DNA of 64,000 nt from Segatella copri (GCF_949820605.1 NZ_CATKVU010000006.1:976501-1040500); one strand, 5' to 3'. Counted from the stretch's first letter, positions 17,171-24,554 are shown. Program-made: numbers and translations. Notes: generated from the sequence alone by a model not told the origin.

Positions 17171-18058
17171 TCAGAAAGGCAAATCTTGAATTCTGTTCTC
17201 ATCCGTTACCCCTAAGATATCAGCCTCTTCCGGTTCTCCATCCGCAATCACGATATCCCTTATCTTCTTGCGGTAGCTCCTTACGATACTCCCGTTCTCC
17301 AGTTCCACCCTTCTCCTGATGCTCAGGTCCAGATATTCCTTTTCCCTTTCTATGCCCAGATAGCGCCTGCCGGTCAGCGAGGCAGCGATGCCGGTAGTTC
17401 CGCTTCCCGAGAACGGGTCGAGGATCCATGCTCCGTGTCGGGTTGAAGCCAGGATGATGCGTACCAGCAGGGCGAGCGGTTTCTGCGTAGGATGCTTGCC
17501 CTGCGATTTCTCCCATCTTGCGATGGCTGGCAGCCTCCATACATCCGTCATCTGTTTGTTCTCGTTCAGCAGTTTCATCAGGTCATAGTTGAAGTAGTGC
17601 GGCTTCTTCGGGCACTTTCTTGCCCAGATGATGAACTCGGTGCTGTAGGTAAAGTACCGGCACGAGATATTGGGCGGTGGATTTGTCTTCGCCCATGTGA
17701 TGACATTGAGGATTTTGAATCCGAGTTGCGTCAGTTTGTTTGCAACAGAGAAAATGTTGTGATAGGTTCCCGAAATCCAGATAGTTCCGTTCTCCGCCAG
17801 GTGTTCCCTGCATTCCGCAATCCATTCCTCGTTGAACAGGTCGATATGTTAGGGCGAGCCGCCCTTATCCCATTCCCCTTTATCCACGCACACCACCTTC
17901 CCGCTCTGTACGCTGATACCTCCATTGGATAGGAAGTAAGGAGGATCGGCGAAGATCATGTCGAACTTGAAATCAAATTCGCCCATCAGCCGGATGCAGT
18001 CTCCGTGAAGGAGAGTGAAGTCATCAGCCCTATGATATATCGCCTTTTTATTCATCAT
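17171..18058 (-). pseudogene. DNA adenine methyltransferase (DpnA-like, beta class) with in-frame stop
   Basis: One frame runs from the ATG at 18058 to the stop at 17171 (295 codons) but is cut by a single TAA at 17849-17851 (codon 70). On both sides the methyltransferase is intact: motif IV DPPYFLSNGG (38-47), then after the stop HIDLFNEEW, GTIWISGTYHNIF, NVITWAKTNPPP and GKHPTQKPLALL, and motif I DPFSGSGTTG (about 214-223). Motif IV before motif I marks the beta class, as in DpnA. A one-base change (CAA, GAA or AAA to TAA) explains it. If real, only a 69-residue and possibly a 135-residue restart fragment (ATG at 17578) are made. The divergent gene at 18284 looks like the partner nuclease. 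A sequencing error is possible. Confidence 0.85.
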
Positions 18059-18066
18059 TTCGGGTG

Positions 18067-18074
18067 CAAAGGTA
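18067..18074 (-). promoter_or_regulatory. Predicted promoter (-7 box) of the methyltransferase gene
   Basis: TACCTTTG on the minus strand, 8 bases above the ATG, with ATTT near the -33 position. The short leader would make the message almost leaderless. It diverges from the nuclease promoter 130 bases away. Confidence 0.55.
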
Positions 18075-18202
18075 ATGTAAATATTTGATTTGTAAATGAT
18101 TAGATCATACTTTAACTTTCGTGATCAAAAAAGATCAATTCGGCAGAAAGAAAAGAAAAAATGGTTAAAATGAATAAAAACAGAAAGTTTTTCATATATT
18201 TT

Positions 18203-18233
18203 TTTGTTCTTTCTGAATATTGATGTAAATTTG
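18203..18233 (+). promoter_or_regulatory. Consensus promoter of the putative restriction endonuclease gene
   Basis: TTTG at 18203-18206, exactly 19 bases, then TAAATTTG at 18226-18233: a full match to the Bacteroidota consensus. The start of transcription would be near 18240, some 43 bases before the ATG. Confidence 0.75.
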
Positions 18234-18283
18234 CAGAGTGATTTTTTTATACAGGCTTTAAACGAAATAAAACTTAGCGAGAT

Positions 18284-19039
18284 ATGAAACAATACGAAGC
18301 TGTAATAGAGACCTTGAAGAGGTTGGGTGGATGTGCTACATTCGGTCAGCTGAATCAGGAGGTGTTCAAGATTGAGGATTGCACATGGAATACCAAGACT
18401 CCATTTGCATCCATACGTCGTATTGTGCAAGACCGCAAGGAAATCTTTCGCATTCGTCCGGGATTATGGGCTTTGGAGGAATATAGAAGTCTCTTGGCGG
18501 ATAGGGGGATTGTGGCACAAGATGTGACGAATTCGGATTCTGAGCAGGTGCAGGAATTCAATCATTCCTATTATCAGGGACTTCTGCTGTATATCGGTAA
18601 CATGAAGAAACTTGAAACCTATGTTCCTGCACAGGATAAGAACAGGAGATGTATCAATGTGAAGCTGGGCGAAATCTCCACATTGACGAAAGTTCCGCCA
18701 TTCTCCTATCAGGAATTCATGAATAGGAGTAGCACGATAGACGTTATGTGGTTTCAGCCTAATTCTTTGGGCAGCGAGGTGATGATGCCCGATAGTTTCT
18801 TTGAGGTAGAGCATTCTACGGATATTCAGAATTCTCTCTGTAAGTTTGCCGACCTCCAGTGTTTCAATGCCCAGATGTTTATCGTGGCTGATGCCAGGCG
18901 CCATGATGAATTTATAGCCAAGTTGAGCCATGATTATTTCAAGCCTATCTCGGATAGGGTGAAATTTGTAAGTTATGACAAGCTTGATAGATATTATGAG
19001 GGGCTGATGACGCAGAGAAAGAGTTCGCTTATTCTCTGA
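18284..19039 (+). CDS. Putative restriction endonuclease with HARE-HTH domain
   Basis: A 251-residue protein. Residues 1-65 match the HARE-HTH winged helix (HB1, ASXL, restriction endonuclease HTH): YEAVIETLKRLGGCATFGQL, then SIRRIVQDRKEIFRIRPGLWAL. The C-terminal part has a nuclease-like pattern: Asp153 in TIDVMWF, then FFEVEHSTDIQNSL with Glu174 and Glu176, followed by FADLQCFNAQMFIVAD, a D...ExE variant of the PD-(D/E)XK core. The gene diverges from the adenine methyltransferase gene, the usual order of a type II system. The reading frame is intact while the methyltransferase has a stop, which would be dangerous if the nuclease is active; it may be inactive, guarded by another methyltransferase, or the stop may be read through. 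Confidence 0.72.
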   Translation: MKQYEAVIETLKRLGGCATFGQLNQEVFKIEDCTWNTKTPFASIRRIVQDRKEIFRIRPGLWALEEYRSLLADRGIVAQDVTNSDSEQVQEFNHSYYQGLLLYIGNMKKLETYVPAQDKNRRCINVKLGEISTLTKVPPFSYQEFMNRSSTIDVMWFQPNSLGSEVMMPDSFFEVEHSTDIQNSLCKFADLQCFNAQMFIVADARRHDEFIAKLSHDYFKPISDRVKFVSYDKLDRYYEGLMTQRKSSLIL

Positions 19040-19085
19040 TGATAGGATTGGCTTGTCTATATTATCTATAAATAGAAGAGGTATT

Positions 19086-19132
19086 TGTATATACTAATTA
19101 GAAAGTGGTACACTTTTAAATTAGTATATACA
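19086..19132. repeat. 47-bp near-perfect palindrome after the nuclease gene
   Basis: Outer arms TGTATATACTAATT and AATTAGTATATACA are exact complements (14 bp); inner arms AAAGTG and CACTTT continue the stem around a GTA loop. A/T-rich, so not a typical terminator; without a T-run. It may be a small mobile-element relic or a recombination site. Confidence 0.75.
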
Positions 19133-19196
19133 GAAGTGTCAGGTTTTTACGAATGCCTGAAATCCGTCATATTATTCATTTTAAGAATTAGAAAAT

Positions 19197-19562
19197 ATGG
19201 ATTTTTTTGATTTGTTGTTCGGTGGCGGTGAAGCCATACAGAGTATCTTTCAGCTAGGGTTTATCCCTAAAGAAGAGGACTTTAGAGAGTTTTCGAGTGT
19301 AGAATATCAACAGTTCAATGAGAAAGAGTGTGACATTTGCGGCAAGATGTACACATTCAATTCAGACTTGCCTGTTTCAGGAAATGATATTTATGCCTTC
19401 AGCGAGAAAGAGAAGGAGTTTATGCTGAAAGGGGCTGAGATTATTGACAACCTCTGTGAAAAGAAGACCTTCATCTCGGATGATGTAAAACTTCGATATG
19501 TTGCCACCTTATTGCCTGGCGTGTTCTCTGAAGGGACAAAATATGCTTGTAATGAAGAGTAA
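19197..19562 (+). CDS. hypothetical protein with zinc-finger-like CxxC (121 aa)
   Basis: Not recognised. An acidic 121-residue protein without signal or membrane segment. ECDICGKMY (about 43-51) holds a CxxC pair as in a half zinc knuckle; two further cysteines (LCEKK, ACNEE) are spread out. The start ATG follows an A-rich leader and the gene ends 14 bases before a strong hairpin terminator, which supports it being a real transcription unit. Confidence 0.55.
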   Translation: MDFFDLLFGGGEAIQSIFQLGFIPKEEDFREFSSVEYQQFNEKECDICGKMYTFNSDLPVSGNDIYAFSEKEKEFMLKGAEIIDNLCEKKTFISDDVKLRYVATLLPGVFSEGTKYACNEE

Positions 19563-19576
19563 TCTATGCAAAAATG

Positions 19577-19616
19577 AAAAAGGGGGTGTGTCATGGATTT
19601 ATGTCACACCCTTTTT
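19577..19616 (+). terminator. Terminator hairpin related to the IS ends
   Basis: AAAAAGGG-GTGTGTCAT, short loop, then ATGTCACACCCTTTTT. The stem sequence GGGTGTGTCAT is shared with the terminal repeats of the IS element at 19807 and 21703. It ends the 121-residue gene. Confidence 0.8.
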
Positions 19617-19654
19617 GAACTACTTAACAGGGCGACAAGTTTGTGTCCGTAATT

Positions 19655-19676
19655 ACTCCGGGCGATGCCCTGGGCT
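19655..19676. repeat. CCGGGCGATGCCCTGGGC hairpin next to the nuclease-transposase remnant
   Basis: Short GC-rich inverted repeat (CCGGGC/GCCCTGG) in an otherwise noncoding stretch just before the Rpn-like remnant. It is probably part of the decayed element. Confidence 0.4.
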
Positions 19677-19688
19677 AGGGCCAGGAAC

Positions 19689-19769
19689 ATGCTTGCTGAT
19701 GGCGTTGACATCAATCTGATCATGAAGTATTCCGGTCTTACCCAGGAACAAATAGAAAAATTGAAATAA
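19689..19769 (+). pseudogene. C-terminal remnant of an Rpn/PD-(D/E)XK nuclease-family transposase
   Basis: The last 26 codons of a frame, MLADGVDINLIMKYSGLTQE ending EKLK and stop at 19767-19769. The words DGVDINLIMKYSGLTQEQIEKL are characteristic of the C-terminal tail of Rpn-family recombination-promoting nucleases in Bacteroidales. The rest of the gene is missing, replaced upstream by unrelated noncoding sequence. The relic lies 37 bases from the IS left end. Confidence 0.6.
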
Positions 19770-19806
19770 GATATTATCTAAGAGATGATAACAGATAAAC
19801 AGAAAT

Positions 19807-19836
19807 GAGGGTGTGTCATAAGTCTGTGACGCACCC
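19807..19836. repeat. Left terminal inverted repeat of the IS
   Basis: Thirty bases, exact reverse complement of 21703-21732. The end is self-complementary and followed by TTTTTT, so it can also act as a terminator for plus-strand transcripts. Confidence 0.85.
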
Positions 19837-20009
19837 TTTTTTGTGTGTGTTTCTATATATTCTAGTTGAATCGTAGTCTTTCTTCACAAAGGGAATCTTA
19901 TTATATTGTATAGAAACTTTACTTTTCTTGTTTTATCGATAACAAAACAGCCCCAAAGCTCACAAAAGGGCATAGTTATCCCTGACGATAAAAAAAACAA
20001 AATTGAGTT

Positions 20010-21566
20010 TTATCGTTTTATCCCCAAATATTTCTTCAAATTGAATCCTATACCGAACAACCCTATGTCCATGTAAACTTTGTCCTTTCCGAAATGCCTG
20101 AATCGCTTATAATGCATATCTGCCTTCATCTGCCCAAATACAGCTTCCGGCTCTATCGGTCGCTGGCTTCTGTGTTTCAAGCCCTCTTGAGACGTTAGTA
20201 GCAGGAAGGCTTCCTTTTTATATGCATTCAGTTTATGGTTGACATATATGGTTCTGTTGCCTTTGGATTTCTTGCAGAGACTTCCAAGCGGACATCCATC
20301 ACATCGTTGTGCTCTATATAATGTAATGACAGACACATAGCCGGAGTCACTTTTCGTTTGCCGTTGTCCACAAGGTTCCATGTGTTGTCCCATGGGGCAG
20401 ACATAATAGTCATCATCCCTGTTGTAGTAGAAGTTCGCTTGGTTGAAGGCATCCTCCTTGAAAGGCTTATGCTGTTCCTTGTGAAACCAGTTGTACTTTA
20501 CATAACCCATCATCTCTTCCATCTCTAGGTACTCGTAGTTCTCCTCCGAGCCATACCCTGAGTCTGCGGTGACGCTCTTGGATTGCTTTCCATATCTTTT
20601 CTTGTACTTATCCAAAAAAGGCTTGAAGGTCAGGGTGTCTGTTGGATTGGGATAAAGGGCGAAATTCGTCCAATATTGATTCTCTGTCGCAATTTGAAGG
20701 TTATAGGCAGGCTTTGTCTGCCCATTGTTCATGGCATCTTCCTTGAGGCGCATGAAGGTCGCATCGGGATCAGTCTTGGAGTAACTGTTTCTCTCACCCA
20801 GTATATCCAGTGATTTTTCATACTCGCGCAGTTTGTCCGAGGCTTTGAACAAGTGATCTATCTGAGTATTTAGCTTTTGCTTCTCTCTTCCTGTAAGTTT
20901 TGCCTTAGGAAGGTTCTTAGCTTGCCTCTCACACAAACGTGCACTTCTCTCTACATCCCTGGCGGAAGTGGCTGGCTCGCTGTCTTCTTCCCTAATGTCA
21001 CTCCCGCCATTCAGGCGAATTTGTTCTTTTATCTGAGCCAATGCAGCAGAGGTCTTTTCCAAGAGCTTAGCCCTGTTCTTTTCCACAGTCTTCTTCCATA
21101 CAAACGTGTACTTGTTTGCTTTCGACTCTATCTTAGTGCCATCAACATATTGTTCCTCCAGACTAATCACGCCCTTTTCAACCAATATGGAGACGACCGC
21201 ATCAAAATAGAAGTCGATGCATTTAATCATATGATGGGATCTAAAGCGGTTGATTGTTGCGAAAGATAATTGCTTACCTCCACAAATCCACATATAGCGA
21301 ACATCATATTTAAGTGCGTCCGCTATGCCACGACAGGAATAAATGCCATTGATATAGGCAAAAACAACTAAACTTAGAAGCATCTTCGGACTGTAAGGAG
21401 GAGCACCAATCCCATCATAGGTATCCATGAGAGGGTTGATGTCCATACTGCGAACAATACGATCCACCATACGAACTTTGCTGTCTTTTGGCACATAATC
21501 ATCGAAAGAGTTAGGAAAAAAGCTCAATTCGTGCCGAGTTTCAGATTTTATTTGTATCTTTGCCAT
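20010..21566 (-). CDS. IS1182-family transposase
   Basis: Transposase of 518 residues from the ATG at 21564-21566 (MAKIQIKSETRHELSFFPN). An in-frame start at 21614 is rejected because a consensus promoter lies between the two. N-terminal DUF772-type region (YSPKMLLSLVVFAYINGIYS, about 60-80), then the DDE core: YVDGTKIESKANKYTFVWKK (first Asp), a long inserted helical region, VTADSGYGSEENYEYLE (second Asp) and a Cys-rich segment (CPMGQHM..., RAQRCDGCPLGSLCKKSKG), ending with a Glu-containing QRPIEPEAVFGQMKADMHYKRFRHFG. All parts are present without frameshift, so the element may be active. The stop codon is in a hairpin (19985-20016). Confidence 0.92.
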   Translation of the reverse strand: MAKIQIKSETRHELSFFPNSFDDYVPKDSKVRMVDRIVRSMDINPLMDTYDGIGAPPYSPKMLLSLVVFAYINGIYSCRGIADALKYDVRYMWICGGKQLSFATINRFRSHHMIKCIDFYFDAVVSILVEKGVISLEEQYVDGTKIESKANKYTFVWKKTVEKNRAKLLEKTSAALAQIKEQIRLNGGSDIREEDSEPATSARDVERSARLCERQAKNLPKAKLTGREKQKLNTQIDHLFKASDKLREYEKSLDILGERNSYSKTDPDATFMRLKEDAMNNGQTKPAYNLQIATENQYWTNFALYPNPTDTLTFKPFLDKYKKRYGKQSKSVTADSGYGSEENYEYLEMEEMMGYVKYNWFHKEQHKPFKEDAFNQANFYYNRDDDYYVCPMGQHMEPCGQRQTKSDSGYVSVITLYRAQRCDGCPLGSLCKKSKGNRTIYVNHKLNAYKKEAFLLLTSQEGLKHRSQRPIEPEAVFGQMKADMHYKRFRHFGKDKVYMDIGLFGIGFNLKKYLGIKR

Positions 21567-21596
21567 ACTTAAAGAAGTTTTCTGCAAAGATACAAA
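21551..21596. promoter_or_regulatory. Opposed promoters in a 13-bp inverted repeat at the transposase start
   Basis: Minus-strand promoter: TTTG (21612-21615), exactly 19 bases, TATCTTTG (21585-21592), start near 21578, 12 bases before the ATG. The same 13 bases TTTGTATCTTTGC occur inverted at 21551-21563, placing a TATCTTTG box on the plus strand (21555-21562) that points back at the transposase promoter. The second copy overlaps codons 2-6 of the gene. Confidence 0.65.
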
Positions 21597-21612
21597 TCTT
21601 TTGCGGAAAGGC

Positions 21613-21642
21613 AAAGCCCGAGCTTGTGAAAGTTTGGGCTTT
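21613..21642. repeat. Hairpin upstream of the transposase promoter
   Basis: CAAAGCCC and GGGCTTTG, eight paired bases around a 14-16 base loop, just upstream of the transposase -33 box. It may shield the transposase from transcription entering from outside, as in other IS elements. Confidence 0.5.
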
Positions 21643-21702
21643 GTTGTAAATAAAAATGTTTTTTAAAGATTTCGTATCTGTGAAAAGGCAAAAAATAAAA
21701 AG

Positions 21703-21732
21703 GGGTGCGTCACAGACTTATGACACACCCTC
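21703..21732. repeat. Right terminal inverted repeat of the IS
   Basis: Exact reverse complement of 19807-19836. Preceded by an A-rich run, so it is a terminator-like hairpin for minus-strand transcripts too. Confidence 0.85.
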
Positions 21733-21838
21733 ATTTGCTTTATGTGATAGAGAGATTTATGAATGTCTATCAGCCAGTTTTCCCGCTTTTTATTTGGTCG
21801 TTTCAGGAAAAAAGCGTAATTTTGCAGCGAAATTAGAT
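21733..21838. repeat. 106-bp direct repeat, copy 1 (carries an intact promoter)
   Basis: Differs from 22626-22731 at about two or three positions. Near its end, TAATTTTG (plus strand, about 21816-21823) matches TAnnTTTG and lies about 40 bases before the small antitoxin gene, so this copy likely drives the GNAT module. Confidence 0.85.
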
Positions 21839-21861
21839 GTTGAACTTTAAAATAATTAAAT

Positions 21862-22014
21862 ATGGCAAGACCTATAAAAGAAACGCCTATACTCTATGGT
21901 GAAGATGCCAGAGTATTTGAGGCAAGGATGAAGAATCCTCCAAAGGAGAGCCACGAGAAGATAGAAGAAATCAATCGTGACTATAATTATATCATGAGTT
22001 TATTCGCAAATTGA
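21862..22014 (+). CDS. putative antitoxin of a GNAT toxin-antitoxin pair (50 aa)
   Basis: ATG at 21862-21864, TGA at 22012-22014. Product of 50 residues starting MARPIKETPILYGEDARVFE and ending with a helical, acidic part (IEEINRDYNYIMSLFAN). Small, no signal, and its stop is 2 bases before the ATG of the acetyltransferase gene. This tight pairing of a short protein with a GNAT gene is the layout of GNAT toxin-antitoxin modules such as TacAT and AtaRT, though the protein lacks an obvious ribbon-helix-helix. Function is inference from context. Confidence 0.65.
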   Translation: MARPIKETPILYGEDARVFEARMKNPPKESHEKIEEINRDYNYIMSLFAN

Positions 22015-22016
22015 TT

Positions 22017-22568
22017 ATGAACGATAATAAAGACATTTGCGAACCGTTAAAGATTCGACGATTAGATATTAATGACAGAATATCTAATTTTAACTGTGGG
22101 GATGAAGACTTAAATGACTTCATTCTAAATGAGTCACAGTTGTATCGTGGAGAGATGCTAGCTGTGACTTACGTTATTGAAGACAATAATGGTGTAATCC
22201 TTGCATACTTCAGTTTAGCAAATGATAAAATCTCCTTAACAGAGTTTGAGAACAACACTGAGTTCAACAGGTTTAAAAGACGCTTTAAAAACTCAAAACG
22301 TCTCAAAAGCTATCCTGCAGTAAAAATATGTAGATTAGCTGTTGATGAAAATGCACGAAAGCTGCATCTTGGGACAAAACTTCTGAATTTTATCAAAGGA
22401 TATTTTGCCAAAGACAATAAAACGGGTTGTAGATTTATAACTGTTGATGCATACATAGAGGCGATACCTTTCTATTTAAAGAATAGCTTCTTAGAGCTTA
22501 CTAAAAATGATGAAGATGCGACACATACAAGATTATTATATTATGATCTTAAAATGATGTCTTTGTAG
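22017..22568 (+). CDS. GNAT-family N-acetyltransferase, likely toxin of a TA pair
   Basis: A 183-residue protein from the ATG at 22017-22019; a TTG at 22011 is in frame but overlaps the preceding gene. N-terminal FNCGDEDLNDFIL (about 25-40) is the 'CG-x-x-x-L-N-x-F' motif of GNAT toxins of the TacT/AtaT kind. The acetyl-CoA binding segment is VKICRLAVDENARKLHLGTK (about 100-120; R/Q-x-x-G-x-G variant). A conserved Tyr near PFYLKNSFLEL (about 155) is the usual catalytic residue. Such toxins acetylate aminoacyl-tRNA; here that is by family only. It is followed by a terminator. Confidence 0.82.
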   Translation: MNDNKDICEPLKIRRLDINDRISNFNCGDEDLNDFILNESQLYRGEMLAVTYVIEDNNGVILAYFSLANDKISLTEFENNTEFNRFKRRFKNSKRLKSYPAVKICRLAVDENARKLHLGTKLLNFIKGYFAKDNKTGCRFITVDAYIEAIPFYLKNSFLELTKNDEDATHTRLLYYDLKMMSL

Positions 22569-22593
22569 ATAATATATAGTTTGTATTTACAGA

Positions 22594-22628
22594 AATCCCC
22601 CATCCTGCAAACTGCGGGCTGGGGGATT
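22594..22628 (+). terminator. Terminator after the GNAT gene
   Basis: AATCCCCCATCCTGC and GCGGGCTGGGGGATT form a stem of about 14 pairs, ending in ATTTGCTTT. The left half AATCCCCCATCC is shared with the hairpin at 24637-24672. Confidence 0.75.
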
Positions 22629-22731
22629 TGCTTTATGTGATAGAGAGATTTATGAATGTCTATCAGCCAGTTTTCCCGCTTTTTATTTGGTCGTTTCAGG
22701 AAAAAAGCGTCATTTTGCAGCGAAACTAGAT
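22626..22731. repeat. 106-bp direct repeat, copy 2 (promoter box altered)
   Basis: Nearly identical to 21733-21838. The -7 box reads TCATTTTG in place of TAATTTTG, so this copy has probably lost promoter activity. No clear gene follows; the short frame at 22687-22884 that overlaps it is not convincing. Apart from the hairpin at 22825, nothing else is seen in 22732-22910. Confidence 0.85.
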
Positions 22732-22824
22732 ATAGAATTAAATGGATGGCCTATGAAACAGTATGGAAAAAGGTATGAACCAGAAAGCGGAGATGTAGAT
22801 TACGAATATCACCATATAATCAAG

Positions 22825-22861
22825 GGTCTATACGCCACCTTTTCTTCGTGGCATATAGACC
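22825..22861. repeat. GGTCTATACGCCAC hairpin, copy 1
   Basis: Stem GGTCTATACGCCAC with GTGGCATATAGACC, loop of nine bases. The same hairpin recurs at 24555-24597 on the other side of the second AAA-ATPase gene, with one loop change. Confidence 0.85.
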
Positions 22862-22913
22862 ACTCAACATTCAACAATCTCTAACTTTTACAGAAACTTT
22901 TCACAGGAATCTC

Positions 22914-22944
22914 TTGCGGGTTTGGAAATAAAGTCGTAAATTTG
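22914..22944 (+). promoter_or_regulatory. Promoter of the second AAA-ATPase gene
   Basis: TTGC (22914-22917), 19 bases, TAAATTTG (22937-22944); start of transcription near 22951, about 20 bases before the ATG. Confidence 0.7.
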
Positions 22945-22970
22945 CAATTGGAAAACAAAGATTAGGAATT

Positions 22971-24545
22971 ATGGTAGAGATAAATGATAGAAAATTACCT
23001 GTAGGCATCCAGTCTTTTGAGAAAATCAGAAAGGATGGATACCTTTATGTTGACAAGACAGATATCATCTGGCAACTTGCCAACAGAAATAAAACGTACA
23101 ACTACCTGAGCCGCCCACGACGCTTTGGTAAATCTGTGCTGGTAGATACGCTCGAAGCCTACTTTCTGGGTAAGAAGGAACTCTTTGAGGGGTTGAAGAT
23201 TATGCAGATGGAGACGGAATGGGTGAAGCGACCTGTCATCAGACTCGATATGAGTCGTGCGGGCGCAGAACCGGAAACATTGCGCTCTTATCTCGACATC
23301 ACTTTCGACAGATTAGAGAAGGAATATGGCATTACACCTAAGCCAACTGCCAAACTTGCTGACCGCTTTGATGCAATAATCGTGGGGGCGTATGAGCAAA
23401 CCGGACAGCAGGTTGCCATCCTCATCGATGAATACGATTCTCCATTGCAGCATTCCTGGAAGACTCCTTATCACGAAGCATGTACCGCTATCTATAGAGA
23501 GGTTTTTGCCATTCTCAAGGCAGATGATAAATACGAAAAGTTTGTCTTCATCACCGGCATTACCAAGTTTACACAAATCTCCCTCTTCTCTGTGCTCAAC
23601 AATCTGAGCAACGTCAGCTTTGATTCTGAGTATGCGGCTCTCTGCGGTATCACGAAGGAAGAAGTCTTACGTGATTTCAAACCGGAAATCAACAAGTTGG
23701 CAGCAAGTAAGGGATGGACTTTCGATGAAGCCGTAGTGCAATTGACAGCTTATTATGATGGCTATCATTTCAGCCATGAAAATATGGTTGATGTCTTCAA
23801 TCCATTCAGTCTTATCAATGCACTCGCTGATTCTAAACTGAGGAACTACTGGGCTTCATCGGGTGCAACCTCGCTGCTTCCTAAGTTTGTGGATGACATG
23901 GAGATTCGTTTGAAGGATTTCGATCATAGTGCCCTGTTGGACACAATCATAGAAACTTCTGACGTAACAGGCGGTGGAGCAGAGCTGTTTCTCTATCAGT
24001 CGGGCTATCTCACGATTAAGGGTTACATAAACGGAACTTATCTTCTTGGCATTCCTAACTTCGAGGTTCGGCAAGCCTTGAATGAAATCGTGTTGCCAAC
24101 GCTTGCCATGCGCAAGAATAATGACCTTCAATCTACCCAGGCATTTCTGAATGTTCACCTCAGCCTTGGCAATCTTCCCGAAGCCATGAAATGCCTGAAG
24201 GCGCTTATTGCTGACGTGCCTTACAGCAACAAGAAACTTGCCAGCATGGATATGGAGGAGCGCTACCGACTGATAATGAGCACCATATTCAATGCCATCG
24301 GCTGCCGTGTGGAAGTAGAAAAGATGATTGCTACGGGCAGGATTGATATGGTGGTAGAAAACACTAACTTTATCTATGTGCTGGAGCTGAAACTGAGCAA
24401 CAACGGTGGTGTTGATGCTGCCACGGAGCAGATGAAAGCCAAGCAGTATGCCGAACCTTTCAAGGCTGATAAGCGCAAGGTGATTGCCCTTGCCATAGAA
24501 CTGGATGATATGGGAAAGGGACTGGTTGATTGGAAGGAAGTATAA
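22971..24545 (+). CDS. AAA-ATPase-like / PD-(D/E)XK nuclease protein (DUF1703 type), second copy
   Basis: A 524-residue paralogue of the gene at 11456. Same signature: PVGIQSFEKIRKDGYLYVDKT, LSRPRRFGKSVLVDTLEAYF (P-loop-like, about 45-64), Walker B VAILIDEYDSPL (about 144-155), FITGITKFTQISLFS, YYDGYHFS, and the nuclease core GRIDMVVENTNFIYVLELKL (Asp and ELK, about 457-476). The two proteins align end to end but differ at most positions, so they are old paralogues rather than a recent copy. It has its own promoter and is enclosed by matching hairpins (22825/24555 and 22594/24637), so it appears to be a self-contained cassette. Role unknown. Confidence 0.9.
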   Translation: MVEINDRKLPVGIQSFEKIRKDGYLYVDKTDIIWQLANRNKTYNYLSRPRRFGKSVLVDTLEAYFLGKKELFEGLKIMQMETEWVKRPVIRLDMSRAGAEPETLRSYLDITFDRLEKEYGITPKPTAKLADRFDAIIVGAYEQTGQQVAILIDEYDSPLQHSWKTPYHEACTAIYREVFAILKADDKYEKFVFITGITKFTQISLFSVLNNLSNVSFDSEYAALCGITKEEVLRDFKPEINKLAASKGWTFDEAVVQLTAYYDGYHFSHENMVDVFNPFSLINALADSKLRNYWASSGATSLLPKFVDDMEIRLKDFDHSALLDTIIETSDVTGGGAELFLYQSGYLTIKGYINGTYLLGIPNFEVRQALNEIVLPTLAMRKNNDLQSTQAFLNVHLSLGNLPEAMKCLKALIADVPYSNKKLASMDMEERYRLIMSTIFNAIGCRVEVEKMIATGRIDMVVENTNFIYVLELKLSNNGGVDAATEQMKAKQYAEPFKADKRKVIALAIELDDMGKGLVDWKEV

Positions 24546-24554
24546 TATTGCAAA

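Larger units (their letters stand above)
19807..21732 (-). mobile_element. Complete IS1182-family insertion sequence (about 1.93 kb)
   Basis: Bounded by 30-bp exact inverted repeats GAGGGTGTGTCATAAGTCTG.. at 19807-19836 and its reverse complement at 21703-21732, each itself a hairpin (GGGTGTGTCA...TGACGCACCC). Contains a single intact transposase gene on the minus strand. Flanks AAAT (left) and ATTT (right) extend the symmetry, and there is no obvious direct target duplication. Sequence just outside the right end is the start of a 106-bp repeat whose other copy (22626) is preceded by a terminator hairpin, suggesting insertion into such a hairpin. Confidence 0.85.

Noticed and set aside
17171..17578. 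Stand-alone 135-residue methyltransferase gene
   Set aside because: It lacks motif IV and continues in the same frame upstream to the in-frame stop, so it is the 3' part of one broken gene.
22687..22884. 65-residue ORF MVVSGKKRHFAAKLD...
   Set aside because: It begins inside the 106-bp repeat (also read in copy 1, where it stops early) and ends inside a hairpin, so it is probably chance; a partial gene relic cannot be excluded.
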